Shown: positions 8,222 to 16,089 of the stretch, one piece after another
Layout of the letters: the number at the start of each line of letters is the position of its first letter
Numbering within the stretch: position 1 is the first letter of the stretch
Assembly: GCA_034420475.1 (NCBI GenBank)
Contig: DAOULH010000069.1
Coordinates: 1 to 64,000 of the forward strand
Length of the DNA stretch: 64,000 bases
Direction: 5' to 3'
DNA from: Bin87 sp034420475
GTDB lineage: Bacteria; Chloroflexota; Dehalococcoidia; Lucifugimonadales; UBA3495
The notes under the pieces: generated by a model
Seen by the model: only the letters and a program-made list of their open reading frames with translations
Told to the model about the DNA's origin: nothing
The model's database searches: none
Program-made: the position numbers and the translations under genes

Positions 8222-8734
8222 ATGGACGCTTTGCTAGTTAACGCCGGCAGTTGGGCAAGCATTTCGGGAGCAGCGATATCAACCGTTGGATTGATCGCCA
8301 CCATCATCGTGGCGTGGGGAGCCAGGTCGGCGTCCCGTGCTGCGCGAGCGGCTGCTATCGCCACCAACAGTAGCATCGAACGCCATCTGCAAGCGGTAGA
8401 TATCGAGCGCGCGATCGCGTTGATCCAACGCATCAAACTCCTGCACGACATTGCCCGGTGGGAAGCCGCGATGGAACAATATCAGGCACTGCGCATGATG
8501 CTGTCCGGTATTATCGCCCGCACTCCCGAAGAGCAACCCGAAGTTCGGGATAGACTTGGCACCGCCAGGGCGATTGTCACTGCTATGGAAAACTCCGTGC
8601 GAAGCAGCATTCGTCAGGGAGACGAGGATCCAGATTGGCCTTCACTGGATGAGAGCCTAAACGATATTCAAAGCACGCTGGAGGAACTCGCCAGCGCCAT
8701 GGGATTTGGGAAGCCGTCGGAGGAACCGACATGA
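8222..8734 (+). CDS. Small membrane-anchored protein of unknown function
   Basis: A 170-residue protein not recognised as a known family. One strong membrane segment lies near the N-terminus (ISGAAISTVGLIATIIVAWGA), followed by a basic Ala/Arg stretch and a soluble, helix-rich remainder (about residues 40-170) with many charged residues. An in-frame TTG at 8189 could extend it by 11 residues; ATG 8222 was chosen because it directly precedes the hydrophobic N-terminus. It overlaps the next gene by 4 bases (ATGA), so the two are translationally coupled and probably work together. The layout recalls single-pass membrane regulators, but no function can be claimed. Confidence 0.6.
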   Translation: MDALLVNAGSWASISGAAISTVGLIATIIVAWGARSASRAARAAAIATNSSIERHLQAVDIERAIALIQRIKLLHDIARWEAAMEQYQALRMMLSGIIARTPEEQPEVRDRLGTARAIVTAMENSVRSSIRQGDEDPDWPSLDESLNDIQSTLEELASAMGFGKPSEEPT

Positions 8735-9075
8735 ATGAATTAGACAGGATACTGGACGGGTTGATCCAGCGGACTTCCGACGGGAAACTGAGGTGGAGTC
8801 GAGCAGCCTCTGATGACCAGTTCGCCACCTCGGTAGATACCATTTCGGTGATCATCGGCAGGCCACAGGAGTTGCGTCGTGGCACATCAGGCCTGCCCCA
8901 ACTCCATATCTACAACGAACACGGTCATTTGGCCGAGGTTATGCAATTCGATGCACCATCTCCTGACAACGTGGACCGGATTGATAAACTACGCCGACTC
9001 CATGCCATGGCGCGTCACTCTGCCCTTAATGTCCAAGAAACGCTGGAGAAATTGGCCAAAGCGCTTGAGACCTAA
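8731..9075 (+). CDS. Small protein of unknown function, coupled to upstream membrane protein
   Basis: A 114-residue soluble protein. It starts at the ATGA overlap with the preceding gene. No family is recognised. The sequence is charged, with a helical C-terminus (RIDKLRRLHAMARHSALNVQETLEKLAKALE), and lacks Cys pairs or a membrane segment. The 4-base overlap is the main clue that it works with the membrane protein before it. It is followed by a strong hairpin at 9119-9149 that probably ends the transcript. Confidence 0.55.
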   Translation: MNELDRILDGLIQRTSDGKLRWSRAASDDQFATSVDTISVIIGRPQELRRGTSGLPQLHIYNEHGHLAEVMQFDAPSPDNVDRIDKLRRLHAMARHSALNVQETLEKLAKALET

Positions 9076-9118
9076 TGGGTGCCAATTGCCCGCGAACGAT
9101 GGAACAGGAAACGTAAAC

Positions 9119-9149
9119 GGGGGCGCTGCTGTTGCGCCCCCGCTCTTTC
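9119..9149 (+). terminator. Intrinsic terminator (copy 1 of duplicated segment)
   Basis: GGGGGCGC (9119-9126), a 7-base loop, GCGCCCCC (9134-9141), then GCTCTTTC. The same hairpin recurs at 10116-10147 as part of a duplicated segment of about 150 bases. Confidence 0.8.
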
Positions 9150-9172
9150 TGGGCTACGTGCGTAGCTGACGG

Positions 9173-9269
9173 CTACACAGCCACGGCCTGTTCGTAGGTT
9201 GCGCTCCCGACCTGCTCTTGGGGGAAGATTTGCCAGTCGAGCATCCAGCGGTGGGTGCGGTCGAACATC
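9173..9269 (-). pseudogene. C-terminal fragment of the binding protein at 10170-11057
   Basis: The reverse strand encodes MFDRTHRWMLDWQIFPQEQV followed by GSATYEQAVAV and a stop. This matches the last 31 residues of the protein at 10170-11057 with only a few substitutions. Similarity stops sharply at about 9269, right after the codons for MFD. Together with the terminator it forms a direct repeat (9118-9269 and about 10115-10264) that differs at roughly nine positions. It is a duplicated 3' end, not a gene. Confidence 0.85.
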
Positions 9270-9316
9270 GCCCGCAGCCGTTAGGATAGCCGCAACTGTT
9301 CAGATTTCAGGAGGTT

Positions 9317-9424
9317 GTCATTGCGAGGCGTTTGCGCCGTGGCAATCTCAACGCCATAGCCGCGACATTTGCCCTAAGGGTCTCCCCTGCGCCGACAAGA
9401 TTGCCGCGCTGCGCTTGCAGTGAC
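9317..9424. repeat. Dispersed palindromic element, family A (copy 2)
   Basis: Arms GTCATTGCGAGGCG and GCTTGCAGTGAC enclose GGCAATCTC and AAGATTGCC. Short outer arms (TTCAGA and TCTGAA) suggest a subfamily shared with the copies at 2731 and 43559. Noncoding. Confidence 0.75.
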
Positions 9425-9467
9425 ACTTTCTCCGCAACTCTGAACGGTTACAACCAGCAAATAAACT

Positions 9468-9494
9468 TTGACAGGAAACTACATTGCATAGTAC
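9468..9494 (+). promoter_or_regulatory. Candidate promoter of the two-gene cassette
   Basis: TTGACA at 9468-9473 is a perfect -35 box, with TAGTAC about 15 bases on as a poor -10. It lies about 60 bases before the first cassette gene. Weak support. Confidence 0.25.
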
Positions 9495-9529
9495 CTTGAC
9501 GCGCAGTGCCCAAGTGAGGAGGCATCGAA

Positions 9530-9718
9530 ATGGTTCGGGCAAATAAGCAGATCAAAATCGATGAGTATTACGATGCGGAGCGCAACGAGATCATCGACTT
9601 TCCGCCACCTTCCGAGGATTTTTTGAGGAAAGCGCGCCCCGTGGCGCGACGCATGAAAGAAGGCAACAAGCGGGTTGACGAACTGGTCAAAAGAATAAAT
9701 GCGCGAAAGAAGAAGTGA
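9530..9718 (+). CDS. Small basic protein of unknown function, first gene of a two-gene cassette
   Basis: A 62-residue protein ending in a Lys/Arg-rich tail (VKRINARKKK), with an acidic start and a Pro-rich middle (IIDFPPPSEDFLRK). No family is recognised. A clear GAGGAGG ribosome site lies just before the ATG at 9530. Its end overlaps the next gene by 20 bases. The size, overlap and basic character resemble small antitoxin-like partners, but this is inference only. It lies between two direct repeats of about 150 bases, which suggests it arrived with the cassette. Confidence 0.55.
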   Translation: MVRANKQIKIDEYYDAERNEIIDFPPPSEDFLRKARPVARRMKEGNKRVDELVKRINARKKK

Positions 9719-10037
9719 TAGCTGGCAAGACGACGTTGAACTCGTCCTGCTTGACGCCGAACTCCGCGAATTGCACGATGATGTTCTGAATACTTTGGAG
9801 CTGATGGTTGAGGCGTTCTTGGACCAGGGATTGGATCTTCACGCCGAATTTATCGTGGAAAATCTCATCCGACCCATGGCAGAGATGACATACCACCGGG
9901 TTTTGGTCAATGTACGCAAATTCAACCGTCAATACAACAACTTCCAAACTTATTCGCTGCTATTCGTAGACTCGTTGCGCCGACTTGCCAGATACAAGAT
10001 GCGACTGGATAGGGCCAGACGGTCCAGGCGTGGTTGA
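9699..10037 (+). CDS. Small helical protein of unknown function, second cassette gene
   Basis: A 112-residue protein that is mostly helix and rich in Leu and charged residues (ELVLLDAELRELHDDVLNTLELMVEAFL), with a basic C-terminus (ARYKMRLDRARRSRRG). There is no membrane segment and no recognisable catalytic motif. It overlaps the preceding gene by 20 bases. It could be the effector or partner of a two-gene module; no known family was identified. A strong hairpin at 10116 follows. Confidence 0.55.
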   Translation: MRERRSDSWQDDVELVLLDAELRELHDDVLNTLELMVEAFLDQGLDLHAEFIVENLIRPMAEMTYHRVLVNVRKFNRQYNNFQTYSLLFVDSLRRLARYKMRLDRARRSRRG

Positions 10038-10115
10038 AATACCACTTGAAAGCGGAGACAGGAATTAGAGACCGGCGGCGGTTTGCCGGTTGCAACGGCA
10101 AGGTAACATGCAAAC

Positions 10116-10147
10116 GGGGGCGCTGCTGTTGCGCCCCCGCTCTTTTT
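10116..10147. terminator. Hairpin terminator (copy 2 of duplicated segment)
   Basis: GGGGGCGC (10116-10123) pairs with GCGCCCCC (10131-10138), then GCTCTTTTTG gives a good T-run for forward transcripts from the cassette. It also lies just past the stop of the reverse-strand gene at 10170. Confidence 0.8.
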
Positions 10148-10169
10148 GGGCTACGTGCGTAGCTGACGG

Positions 10170-11057
10170 CTACACGGCCACGGCCTGTTCGTAGGTTACG
10201 CTACCGACCTGGTCCTGGGGGAAGATTTCCCAGTCCAGCATCCAGCGATGGGTGCGGTCGAACATCTCTTTAGTGTAGGGCTCGAAGACCAGGCGCTCGC
10301 CGATGCCGGCGCGGCGGTGGTCGAACAGCGGGTGGTAGCGCTGGGGCAGTTCGTTCAGGAAGTAGCGCTGGTAGCGCTCCTTGGCGGCGTCGATCTCGCG
10401 CTGGGCGCGCTGCAGGGCGTTGAAGTAGGCCCGGAGCTGGTCGCCGGTGGCGTCTCCGTTGATGAGGAACCCGATCATGAAGCTGGTATCGACCAGTTTG
10501 CGGAAGCCCTGCTGTTCCAGCACGTAGCCGGGCGCGCCGAAGACGTTGGCGGCCGGGACGCGGCGATCCAGCGCCAGTTGCAGCCGGTCCAGGGGGCCGC
10601 CCACGAATTGGAGACTGATTTGGTCCCGGGGCAGGATGCTCTCCAGCGCTTGCAGGGCGGAGAAATGGCTGCCGGAATGCCAGCCCACGGCGACCTCCAC
10701 GCCGGCCAAGTCCTCGGGGGTCTGCAACGGCGACTCGGGGGCGACCCAGATGCCGCAGGGAGTGACTGAGTAGGCGTGGCCCCACATGCGGCCGTGGGCG
10801 GCGCTGGCAGCCATGCCCACCGCCCAGTGGCAGGCGGAGCTGATCTCGCAGGCGCGGCCGGCCTCCATGGACTCGAAGGCGCCGCGCTTGATCTCCATGG
10901 GCGCGTCCTCGGCGGAGTCTACCGACGGGTTCAGGGTCTCGTCGGGGCGGTTTGACGCGACGAACTCGTAATCGAGGCCTTCGTCGGTGAAGTAACCCTT
11001 CTCTTCGGCGACCCATTCCTGGAGCCGGCCGTGAGGGACAATACGGAACTTGGGCAT
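10170..11057 (-). CDS. Orphan ABC-type substrate-binding-like protein (NMT1/THI5-type fold)
   Basis: A 295-residue protein with the type II periplasmic-binding fold: FRIVPHGRLQEWVAEEKGYFTDEGLDYEFV at the start is typical of NMT1/TauA-like proteins, followed by an ACHWAVGMAAS-like region (ACEISSACHWAVGMAAS) and PEDLAGVEVAVGWHSGSHFSAL. There is no signal peptide. The start is ATG 11057 with GGAGG upstream; a longer reading has no ribosome site. No transporter genes adjoin it. It is related in type to the protein at 7204-8139. Its last 31 codons and terminator are duplicated at 9118-9269. Confidence 0.7.
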   Translation of the reverse strand: MPKFRIVPHGRLQEWVAEEKGYFTDEGLDYEFVASNRPDETLNPSVDSAEDAPMEIKRGAFESMEAGRACEISSACHWAVGMAASAAHGRMWGHAYSVTPCGIWVAPESPLQTPEDLAGVEVAVGWHSGSHFSALQALESILPRDQISLQFVGGPLDRLQLALDRRVPAANVFGAPGYVLEQQGFRKLVDTSFMIGFLINGDATGDQLRAYFNALQRAQREIDAAKERYQRYFLNELPQRYHPLFDHRRAGIGERLVFEPYTKEMFDRTHRWMLDWEIFPQDQVGSVTYEQAVAV

Positions 11058-11178
11058 GGTGGGCCTCCGTTGGTTCTGGTTTCGTGACGGGATTATCTCC
11101 GATGCCCTCCCTTGTTTCAACTTGGGCTTAGCAATATGATGAAGGCGAAACACGGTAACCAAGACAAGGCGGTATCGA

Positions 11179-12096
11179 ATGGTCAAGTATTCATTCCGGT
11201 TGCCCAACGCGGACTATCGGGGGTTTCCGGCCTCGGCGCAGGGCATCCTGGACACGGCGGTCAAGGCGGAGGAGCTGGGTTTCGACGCGGTGTTCGTCAA
11301 CGACCACGTGATCGTGGACGATGGAGCGCGGAGTGAGCCGTGGCGGCAGGTGTACGACCCGCTGATGTCGCTGGCCTACGTGGCGTCGCGCACGTCGAAG
11401 ATCAGGCTGGGGACATCGGTGCTGATCATGCCGTACCGCAATCCGGTGGTGACGGCCAAGATGATCGCCACTCTGGACCAGATGTCCGAGGGGCGGGCCA
11501 TCGTGGGCGTGGGATCCGGCTGGAACGAGACCGAATACGCCGCGCTGGACGTGCCGCACCGGGAGCGGGGAGCGCGCACCAACGAGTACCTGCGGCTGTG
11601 GAAGGCGTGCTGGGAACCCGACCCCGTGTCGTTCAGCGGGCGGTTCTTCTCTTTCGACGGGCTGTACACCAGCCCCAAGCCGGTGCAGCAGCCGCACCCG
11701 CCCATCTGGATCGGCGGCTCCAGCCATGCCTCCCTGCGGCGGGCGGCCCGGTTCGCGCAGGTGTGGCAGCCGACGCCCACGCCGCTGCCCACCCTGGTGA
11801 GCAACTGGCAGTACCTCAACGACGTATCCGCCGAGATCGGACGGGACGAGCCACCGCGAGTGCGGATGAGCTTCCGGGTGAACATCAGCAGCATCTCGGG
11901 TCACTCCGTGTCGGACGGCGACCGGCCGACGGGCTACGGCACCACCGAGCAGATCGTGTCGGACATCAACCGCTATCGGCAGGAGTCCGGCCTGGACGAA
12001 TTCCAGATCAACTGCCACGACTGCGGCAACCTACAACAACTGCTGGACACCATGGACGCGCTGGTGCAGGACGTGTTTCCCAAGGTGGATGATTAG
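11179..12096 (+). CDS. LLM-class flavin/F420-dependent oxidoreductase
   Basis: A 305-residue luciferase-like TIM-barrel enzyme. Motifs run in the family order: AEELGFDAVFVNDHVIV, the KIRLGTSVLIMPYRNPVVTAK strand, LDQMSEGRAIVGVGSGWNETEY and PHPPIWIGGSSHASLRRAAR. It resembles the Rv2161c-type subfamily, whose members use F420 or FMN to oxidise or reduce organic substrates; the cofactor cannot be fixed from sequence alone. It sits between an orphan binding protein (divergent) and an acyl-CoA-dehydrogenase-like enzyme, in a run of catabolic genes. ATG start. Confidence 0.85.
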   Translation: MVKYSFRLPNADYRGFPASAQGILDTAVKAEELGFDAVFVNDHVIVDDGARSEPWRQVYDPLMSLAYVASRTSKIRLGTSVLIMPYRNPVVTAKMIATLDQMSEGRAIVGVGSGWNETEYAALDVPHRERGARTNEYLRLWKACWEPDPVSFSGRFFSFDGLYTSPKPVQQPHPPIWIGGSSHASLRRAARFAQVWQPTPTPLPTLVSNWQYLNDVSAEIGRDEPPRVRMSFRVNISSISGHSVSDGDRPTGYGTTEQIVSDINRYRQESGLDEFQINCHDCGNLQQLLDTMDALVQDVFPKVDD

Positions 12097-12105
12097 GGCG
12101 GATTT

Positions 12106-12214
12106 GTCAGAATCAGGATTTTCGGGATTTGAGGATTGACAGGATTGCAGTTGTCCAGTGGATAAGAATACCCAATCCTGAAAATCCTAAAATCCGGCAA
12201 ATCCTGATTCTGAT
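12106..12214. repeat. Dispersed CAGGATT-type inverted repeat, family B (copy 1)
   Basis: The left half starts GTCAGAATCAGGATTTTCGG and repeats an AGGATT-like word; the right half mirrors it as AATCCTGA...AATCCTGATTCTGA. The same element recurs at 13454, 18609, 19289 and 28202. It separates the two neighbouring enzyme genes. Confidence 0.8.
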
Positions 12215-12287
12215 GATTTCCCCGCGGAAACGTGTGAATCAAGTGATAGCTTTTCCAAAGGAACGTACCCAAAAGCATCGCGTCCTG

Positions 12288-13418
12288 ATGGATGCGGTGG
12301 AAAGCGTGCGGGCTACGCTGGAGGCGGGAGCGGAGGAGTCAGAGCGGATTGGCACGCTGGCGCCGGCATCGGTGGATGCGCTTTACGAGTCGGGGTTGTT
12401 GCGGCTGAAGATGCCCCACGTGCTGGGCGGCGCCGAGGCCGACGTGGTGACGCAGCTGGACGTGCTGGAGGCGGTGAGCCGCATCGATCCGGCGTCGGGC
12501 TGGTGCCTGATGATCGGCGCGGCCAGCGTGGGCAGCCTGGCCGCGTTCCTGCCGGACGAATCAATCGAGGAGATATTCGTGGGCGGGAAGCCTCCCAAAA
12601 CGGCGGGAGCGGCCGCGCCTTCCGCAACCGCGACGCCGGTGGACGGCGGCTACCGGGTCAACGGTCACTGGCGGTTCGGCAGCGGCATCCAGCACGCCGA
12701 GTGGGTCTCGGCCGGCGCGAGGGTGACCGGCGATCTCGACGGCTATCCGAGACAGGTGCGCATGGCCATGCCGCGGCGTGACGTCAAGGTGCATGACAAC
12801 TGGCAGGTGATGGGCCTGCGCGGCACGGGAAGCTGCGACTTCTCGGTGGAGGACCTGTTCGTGCCCGACGGGTTCGCGTGGGACTCGACGCTGACCGAGC
12901 CGATTCGGGGCGGCGCGCTGTATCGGCTGGGCAGGCCGGCCTTTGTGACCAACGAGCACTCGGCCTTCGCGCTGGGGGTGGCGCGGCGGGCGCTGGACGC
13001 AGTGACGGAAACGGCGGCGTCCAAGACGCGAGGATACAACTCGGTGAACCTGCTGGCGAACCGGGCGACGTTTCAACGGGTACTGGGCGAGTGCGACCTG
13101 CGGCTGCGGGCGGCACGGTCGTTGAACGTGGAGATACTGGAGGAGGCCTGGCGGTCGGTCTGCGCCGGCCAGACTCCACCACCGCCCTTGCAGGCGCAAA
13201 TGCGCAGCTGCGCCACCTACACCACCGACGTGGCCGCGGACGTGACCGCTCAGGCCTTCCGCTACGGCGGCGGCGAGGCGCTGTTCACCCCCAACATCCT
13301 GCAGCAGTGCCTGCGGGACATCAACGCGGCGGCCCAGCACCAGATGGTGAGCGACACGGCCTACGAGAACCACGGGCAGTTCCTGCTGGGACTGCCCGAC
13401 GCGAGGGTGATGGAATAG
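12288..13418 (+). CDS. Acyl-CoA dehydrogenase-like flavin monooxygenase
   Basis: A 376-residue protein with the acyl-CoA dehydrogenase fold, of the branch that includes flavin-dependent monooxygenases. It shows PASVDALYESGLLRLKMPHVLGGAEAD near the N-terminus, DPASGWCLMIGAAS, GGYRVNGHWRFGSGIQHAEW in the beta domain, WQVMGLRGTGSCDFSVEDLFVPD, and a C-terminal helical domain with RYGGGEALF. The usual catalytic Glu of true acyl-CoA dehydrogenases is not evident, which supports a hydroxylase-type role. ATG 12288 is chosen because longer in-frame starts (GTG 12234/12243) run towards the repeat element and lack a clear ribosome site. Family repeat copies lie on both sides. Confidence 0.75.
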   Translation: MDAVESVRATLEAGAEESERIGTLAPASVDALYESGLLRLKMPHVLGGAEADVVTQLDVLEAVSRIDPASGWCLMIGAASVGSLAAFLPDESIEEIFVGGKPPKTAGAAAPSATATPVDGGYRVNGHWRFGSGIQHAEWVSAGARVTGDLDGYPRQVRMAMPRRDVKVHDNWQVMGLRGTGSCDFSVEDLFVPDGFAWDSTLTEPIRGGALYRLGRPAFVTNEHSAFALGVARRALDAVTETAASKTRGYNSVNLLANRATFQRVLGECDLRLRAARSLNVEILEEAWRSVCAGQTPPPPLQAQMRSCATYTTDVAADVTAQAFRYGGGEALFTPNILQQCLRDINAAAQHQMVSDTAYENHGQFLLGLPDARVME

Positions 13419-13453
13419 CGGAGTTCGTGCGCAGACCGTTGGCGACGAGGGAT

Positions 13454-13563
13454 GTCAGAAGCAGGATTTTCAAGATTTGCGGATTATCAGGATTGGAGCC
13501 GTTGTGTGCTGGGGATCTTCCAATCCTGTCAAATCATGAAATCCCGTAAATCCTGCTTCTGAC
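13454..13563. repeat. Dispersed CAGGATT-type inverted repeat, family B (copy 2)
   Basis: Starts GTCAGAAGCAGGATTTTCAA and ends AATCCTGCTTCTGAC, an inverted arrangement of the same words as copy 1. Noncoding spacer between enzyme genes. Confidence 0.8.
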
Positions 13564-13607
13564 GATTTACACAAGCGGGTACTCGCGGGAATAGCGGAGG
13601 TGTTGAG

Positions 13608-14639
13608 ATGGCCACATATCTGTACGTATCATTGCAAGGGGACGACGTCATCGCCCGGTACGACCTGGACCCGGCCACGGGCGGGTTGGCGAACCGGACC
13701 GAGTTCCCATTGGCGGGTATGCCGGCGCCGATGGCGACGGATCCCGGGAAACGCTTCCTGTTCGTTGGGCGGCGCCGGGCCGGCGAGTACGGGCTGACGT
13801 CGTTCAGCATCGACGGCGGCAGCGGCGACCTGGCGCGGATCAACGACATCAACCTGGGCGGCAATCCGGTGCATGTCTCCGTGGACCGCACCGGGAATTA
13901 CCTGCTGTCGGCCTACTACTACCAGGCGCGGGTGGGCGTGCACGGCTTCGGCGACGACGGCCGGCTGGACCCGACGCCCATCGAGTGGCGGGAGACGGGC
14001 ATCGGCGCGCACTACATCCAGACTGACGCCTCCAACCGCTACGCCTTCGTGCCGCACATCGCCGAGGGGTCGCAGACCGGACCCAACGCCATCTTCCAGT
14101 TCCGGTTCGACGCGGCGACGGGCCGGCTGACCCCCAACGATCCCGACCGGGCCAACCCCACGTCGCCGGAGGGGCCGCGGCACGTCTGCTTCAACCCCAA
14201 CCTGGACGTGGTGTACTCTTCCAACGAGCAGGGATGCAGTGTCACGGCGTACCGCTTCGACGCCGACGCCGGCACGCTGTCGCCCTTCCAGACGGTGCCG
14301 ACGCTGCCGGAGGATTTCACGGAGCGCAACACCTGCTCGCAGATCCAGATCACGCCGTCGGGTCGGTTCCTGTACGCACCCAACCGGGGGCACAACAGCG
14401 TGGCCGGCTTCGCCGTGGACGCGGCCGACGGCAGCCTGACCGCCATCGGGCGGGTGGCCACCGAGGCGGTGCCGCGAGCCTTCAGCCTGGACACCGCGGG
14501 CAACTACCTGTACGCCTCCGGTCTGGAGACGGGCCGGCTGGCGTCCTACCGGGTGAACCAGGACAGCGGGGAACTGGAACCGCTGGAGGTGTACGACATC
14601 GGCCGGGAGCCGATGTGGGTGACGATCATCGACCTGTGA
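13608..14639 (+). CDS. Lactonase-family beta-propeller (PgL/carboxymuconate cyclase-like)
   Basis: A 343-residue seven-bladed propeller of the lactonase family (6-phosphogluconolactonase YbhE type and 3-carboxy-cis,cis-muconate lactonizing type). Blade repeats are visible: YLYVSLQGDDVIARYDLDPATGGL, GNPVHVSVDRTGNYLLSAYY, GPRHVCFNPNLDVVYSSNEQ, CSQIQITPSGRFLYAPNRGHNSVAGF and PRAFSLDTAGNYLYASG. Each carries the strand pattern with DxxGxxLY. There is no signal peptide, so it acts in the cytoplasm. In this neighbourhood of ring- and acyl-processing enzymes, lactone hydrolysis in aromatic or sugar-acid breakdown is plausible. ATG start after GGAGGTG. Confidence 0.85.
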   Translation: MATYLYVSLQGDDVIARYDLDPATGGLANRTEFPLAGMPAPMATDPGKRFLFVGRRRAGEYGLTSFSIDGGSGDLARINDINLGGNPVHVSVDRTGNYLLSAYYYQARVGVHGFGDDGRLDPTPIEWRETGIGAHYIQTDASNRYAFVPHIAEGSQTGPNAIFQFRFDAATGRLTPNDPDRANPTSPEGPRHVCFNPNLDVVYSSNEQGCSVTAYRFDADAGTLSPFQTVPTLPEDFTERNTCSQIQITPSGRFLYAPNRGHNSVAGFAVDAADGSLTAIGRVATEAVPRAFSLDTAGNYLYASGLETGRLASYRVNQDSGELEPLEVYDIGREPMWVTIIDL

Positions 14640-14723
14640 TCGCGCATGGCCGGCCGACGCCGGCTGGTGGTAGTATGGAAGGGCGGTCGACGCGGCCGCG
14701 GCCGGTCCATAGGGGCCTGGCGT

Positions 14724-14798
14724 GGGGGCTTAGCTCAGTGGGAGAGCACCTGCTTTGCAAGCAGGGGGTCACGGGTTCGAATCCCGTAGCCTCCACCA
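14724..14798 (+). tRNA. tRNA-Ala (anticodon TGC)
   Basis: A full cloverleaf. The acceptor GGGGGCT pairs with AGCCTCC, including the G3-U70 pair that marks alanine tRNAs. The D-arm is AGCTCAGTGGGAGAGC, the anticodon arm CTGCTTTGCAAGCAG with TGC, and the T-arm CGGGTTCGAATCCCG. CCA is encoded (14796-14798). Confidence 0.97.
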
Positions 14799-14821
14799 CT
14801 TGCCGTGATTTCGCAGCAGCC

Positions 14822-15253
14822 CTAAGTTTCCAGGTCCACTTTCCTGAGACTGCCGTTTCTCAGAACCCGATATACGAAAGGGCGCGGCGTAGTGCGGACC
14901 GCTTCGATTATCCTGTCGTAGGCGCTCAGAAAGCACCGCATTTTTTCGTGTCCGGGCTGGTCACCGCCCCACAAGTAAAAGCAGCCTATGCCGTGATCCT
15001 GGATAGCCTGCCTCTCCAAGGGACGTGTGTGGTGATGACGGTCGTGTCCAATTACAATCCATCCCCGACTGCCTACTTCAGCCATCCAAAGATCATCTTC
15101 GGCTGCTTGGGCAAAGTGCTCTTGATGAATCTCCACTTGCGTGGGCAAGCCCAGATCTCGCAACCGCCGGGGAAGGAAAATTCCGACATCCCTATCGAAG
15201 AAAAAGACCGGATCATCACTGTCGGAGGGTTGGATAAGAGCGGCGGCAGTCAT
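14822..15253 (-). CDS. PIN-like toxin of a DUF433-type TA pair (VapC45-like)
   Basis: A 143-residue protein with a PIN-like fold: PVFFFDRDVGIFLPRRLRDLG at the N-terminus (acidic pair), WIVIGHDRHHHTRPLE in the middle, and a C-terminal RPFVYRVLRNGSLRKVDL. This matches the PIN-like toxin that pairs with DUF433/MerR-type antitoxins, such as VapBC45 of mycobacteria (antitoxin about 239, toxin about 138 residues). The ATG directly follows the antitoxin stop codon. It is presumed to be an RNase held inactive by its partner. It lies next to the tRNA-Ala gene, a common site for acquired DNA. Confidence 0.7.
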   Translation of the reverse strand: MTAAALIQPSDSDDPVFFFDRDVGIFLPRRLRDLGLPTQVEIHQEHFAQAAEDDLWMAEVGSRGWIVIGHDRHHHTRPLERQAIQDHGIGCFYLWGGDQPGHEKMRCFLSAYDRIIEAVRTTPRPFVYRVLRNGSLRKVDLET

Positions 15254-15973
15254 TCAACTCGCCACCGCCAACTCATCGTCGCGAACCCCTTCAAACCTCA
15301 ACCCGTGAAGCACGTCGTCCCCAGTCAAGCCATAGTCGTCTTGAATGCTTTGAACAGTTTCGCCTGCGTCCCAACGGCCCTTCAATATCCAAGTAGGGAC
15401 ACCATGGACAACGGGCACACCAAACGAAACCCGAGGGTCGATAGTAACCGGGATGTTCCTGTTTGCGAGGTGCCAAACCAGGACAATATCATGCTGATAA
15501 TCGAACTGTTCAAACCGTTCCGCGACTACTTCCTCCCAGCCCATTTGTCCGTCAAGGTCGGCAGCCACCAGCTTGCCAACCTCCGCATCTTCTTCTAACT
15601 CGTGCAGTTCGAGCATCAGGTGAAAGCCCTCGGTTTTCCATGCGTACTGGGCAAACGGATACTCAGAGTTCAGCGCGTGAGCCGCAAAGGCGCGGGCCTT
15701 GCGAATTTTTTGCAGGGAAAGGCCCAATTTCCGAAACGTAGCTACGAACGCGACTTCGATGAGCTCGTAGTAAGACAACGGACGGCCAGCCTCACGGCCT
15801 GGCAGCGCCGCCGGACGTTTCAAATGACCCCGATGCCAGTATCCCACCGTGCGAGCAGGAATACCGGCGTACCTGGCAACATCTCGGACTCCATAAGCCG
15901 GGAGATACAGGCGACGACGCCAGCCAGCGGCATCTTGTAGTGCGTGTGCGGCAGACATCTCCACTAGTCTCAC
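15254..15973 (-). CDS. DUF433/MerR-like antitoxin (VapB45-like)
   Basis: A 239-residue protein. The first part is a MerR-like helix-turn-helix (LPAYGVRDVARYAGIPARTVGYWHRG, about residues 24-50), and the C-terminal part is a DUF433 module with IDPRVSFGVPVVHGVPTWILKGRWDAGETVQSIQDDYGL. DUF433 proteins of this size pair with PIN-like toxins. It is immediately followed by the toxin gene (TGA then ATG with no gap). The start is GTG 15973 or ATG 15958; GTG is kept as the longer option. It probably represses its own promoter. Confidence 0.75.
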   Translation of the reverse strand: MRLVEMSAAHALQDAAGWRRRLYLPAYGVRDVARYAGIPARTVGYWHRGHLKRPAALPGREAGRPLSYYELIEVAFVATFRKLGLSLQKIRKARAFAAHALNSEYPFAQYAWKTEGFHLMLELHELEEDAEVGKLVAADLDGQMGWEEVVAERFEQFDYQHDIVLVWHLANRNIPVTIDPRVSFGVPVVHGVPTWILKGRWDAGETVQSIQDDYGLTGDDVLHGLRFEGVRDDELAVAS

Positions 15974-16089
15974 TAATCAGGTCAAGTTACAACATACTCC
16001 CCACGATGATATTTTGGCAATCCTGCCCATCTGGGCATAACCTCATCCCACAGTGCCCGCTCCCTCTATCAGACTGTCGTCCGCGGGTT

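Noticed and set aside
9173..9269. A short gene at the terminator copy
   Set aside because: It is a truncated duplicate of the end of the gene at 10170 and has no start.
14234..15598. A 454-codon frame on the forward strand through the tRNA gene
   Set aside because: It crosses the lactonase end, the tRNA and a TA module on the other strand; only chance openness.
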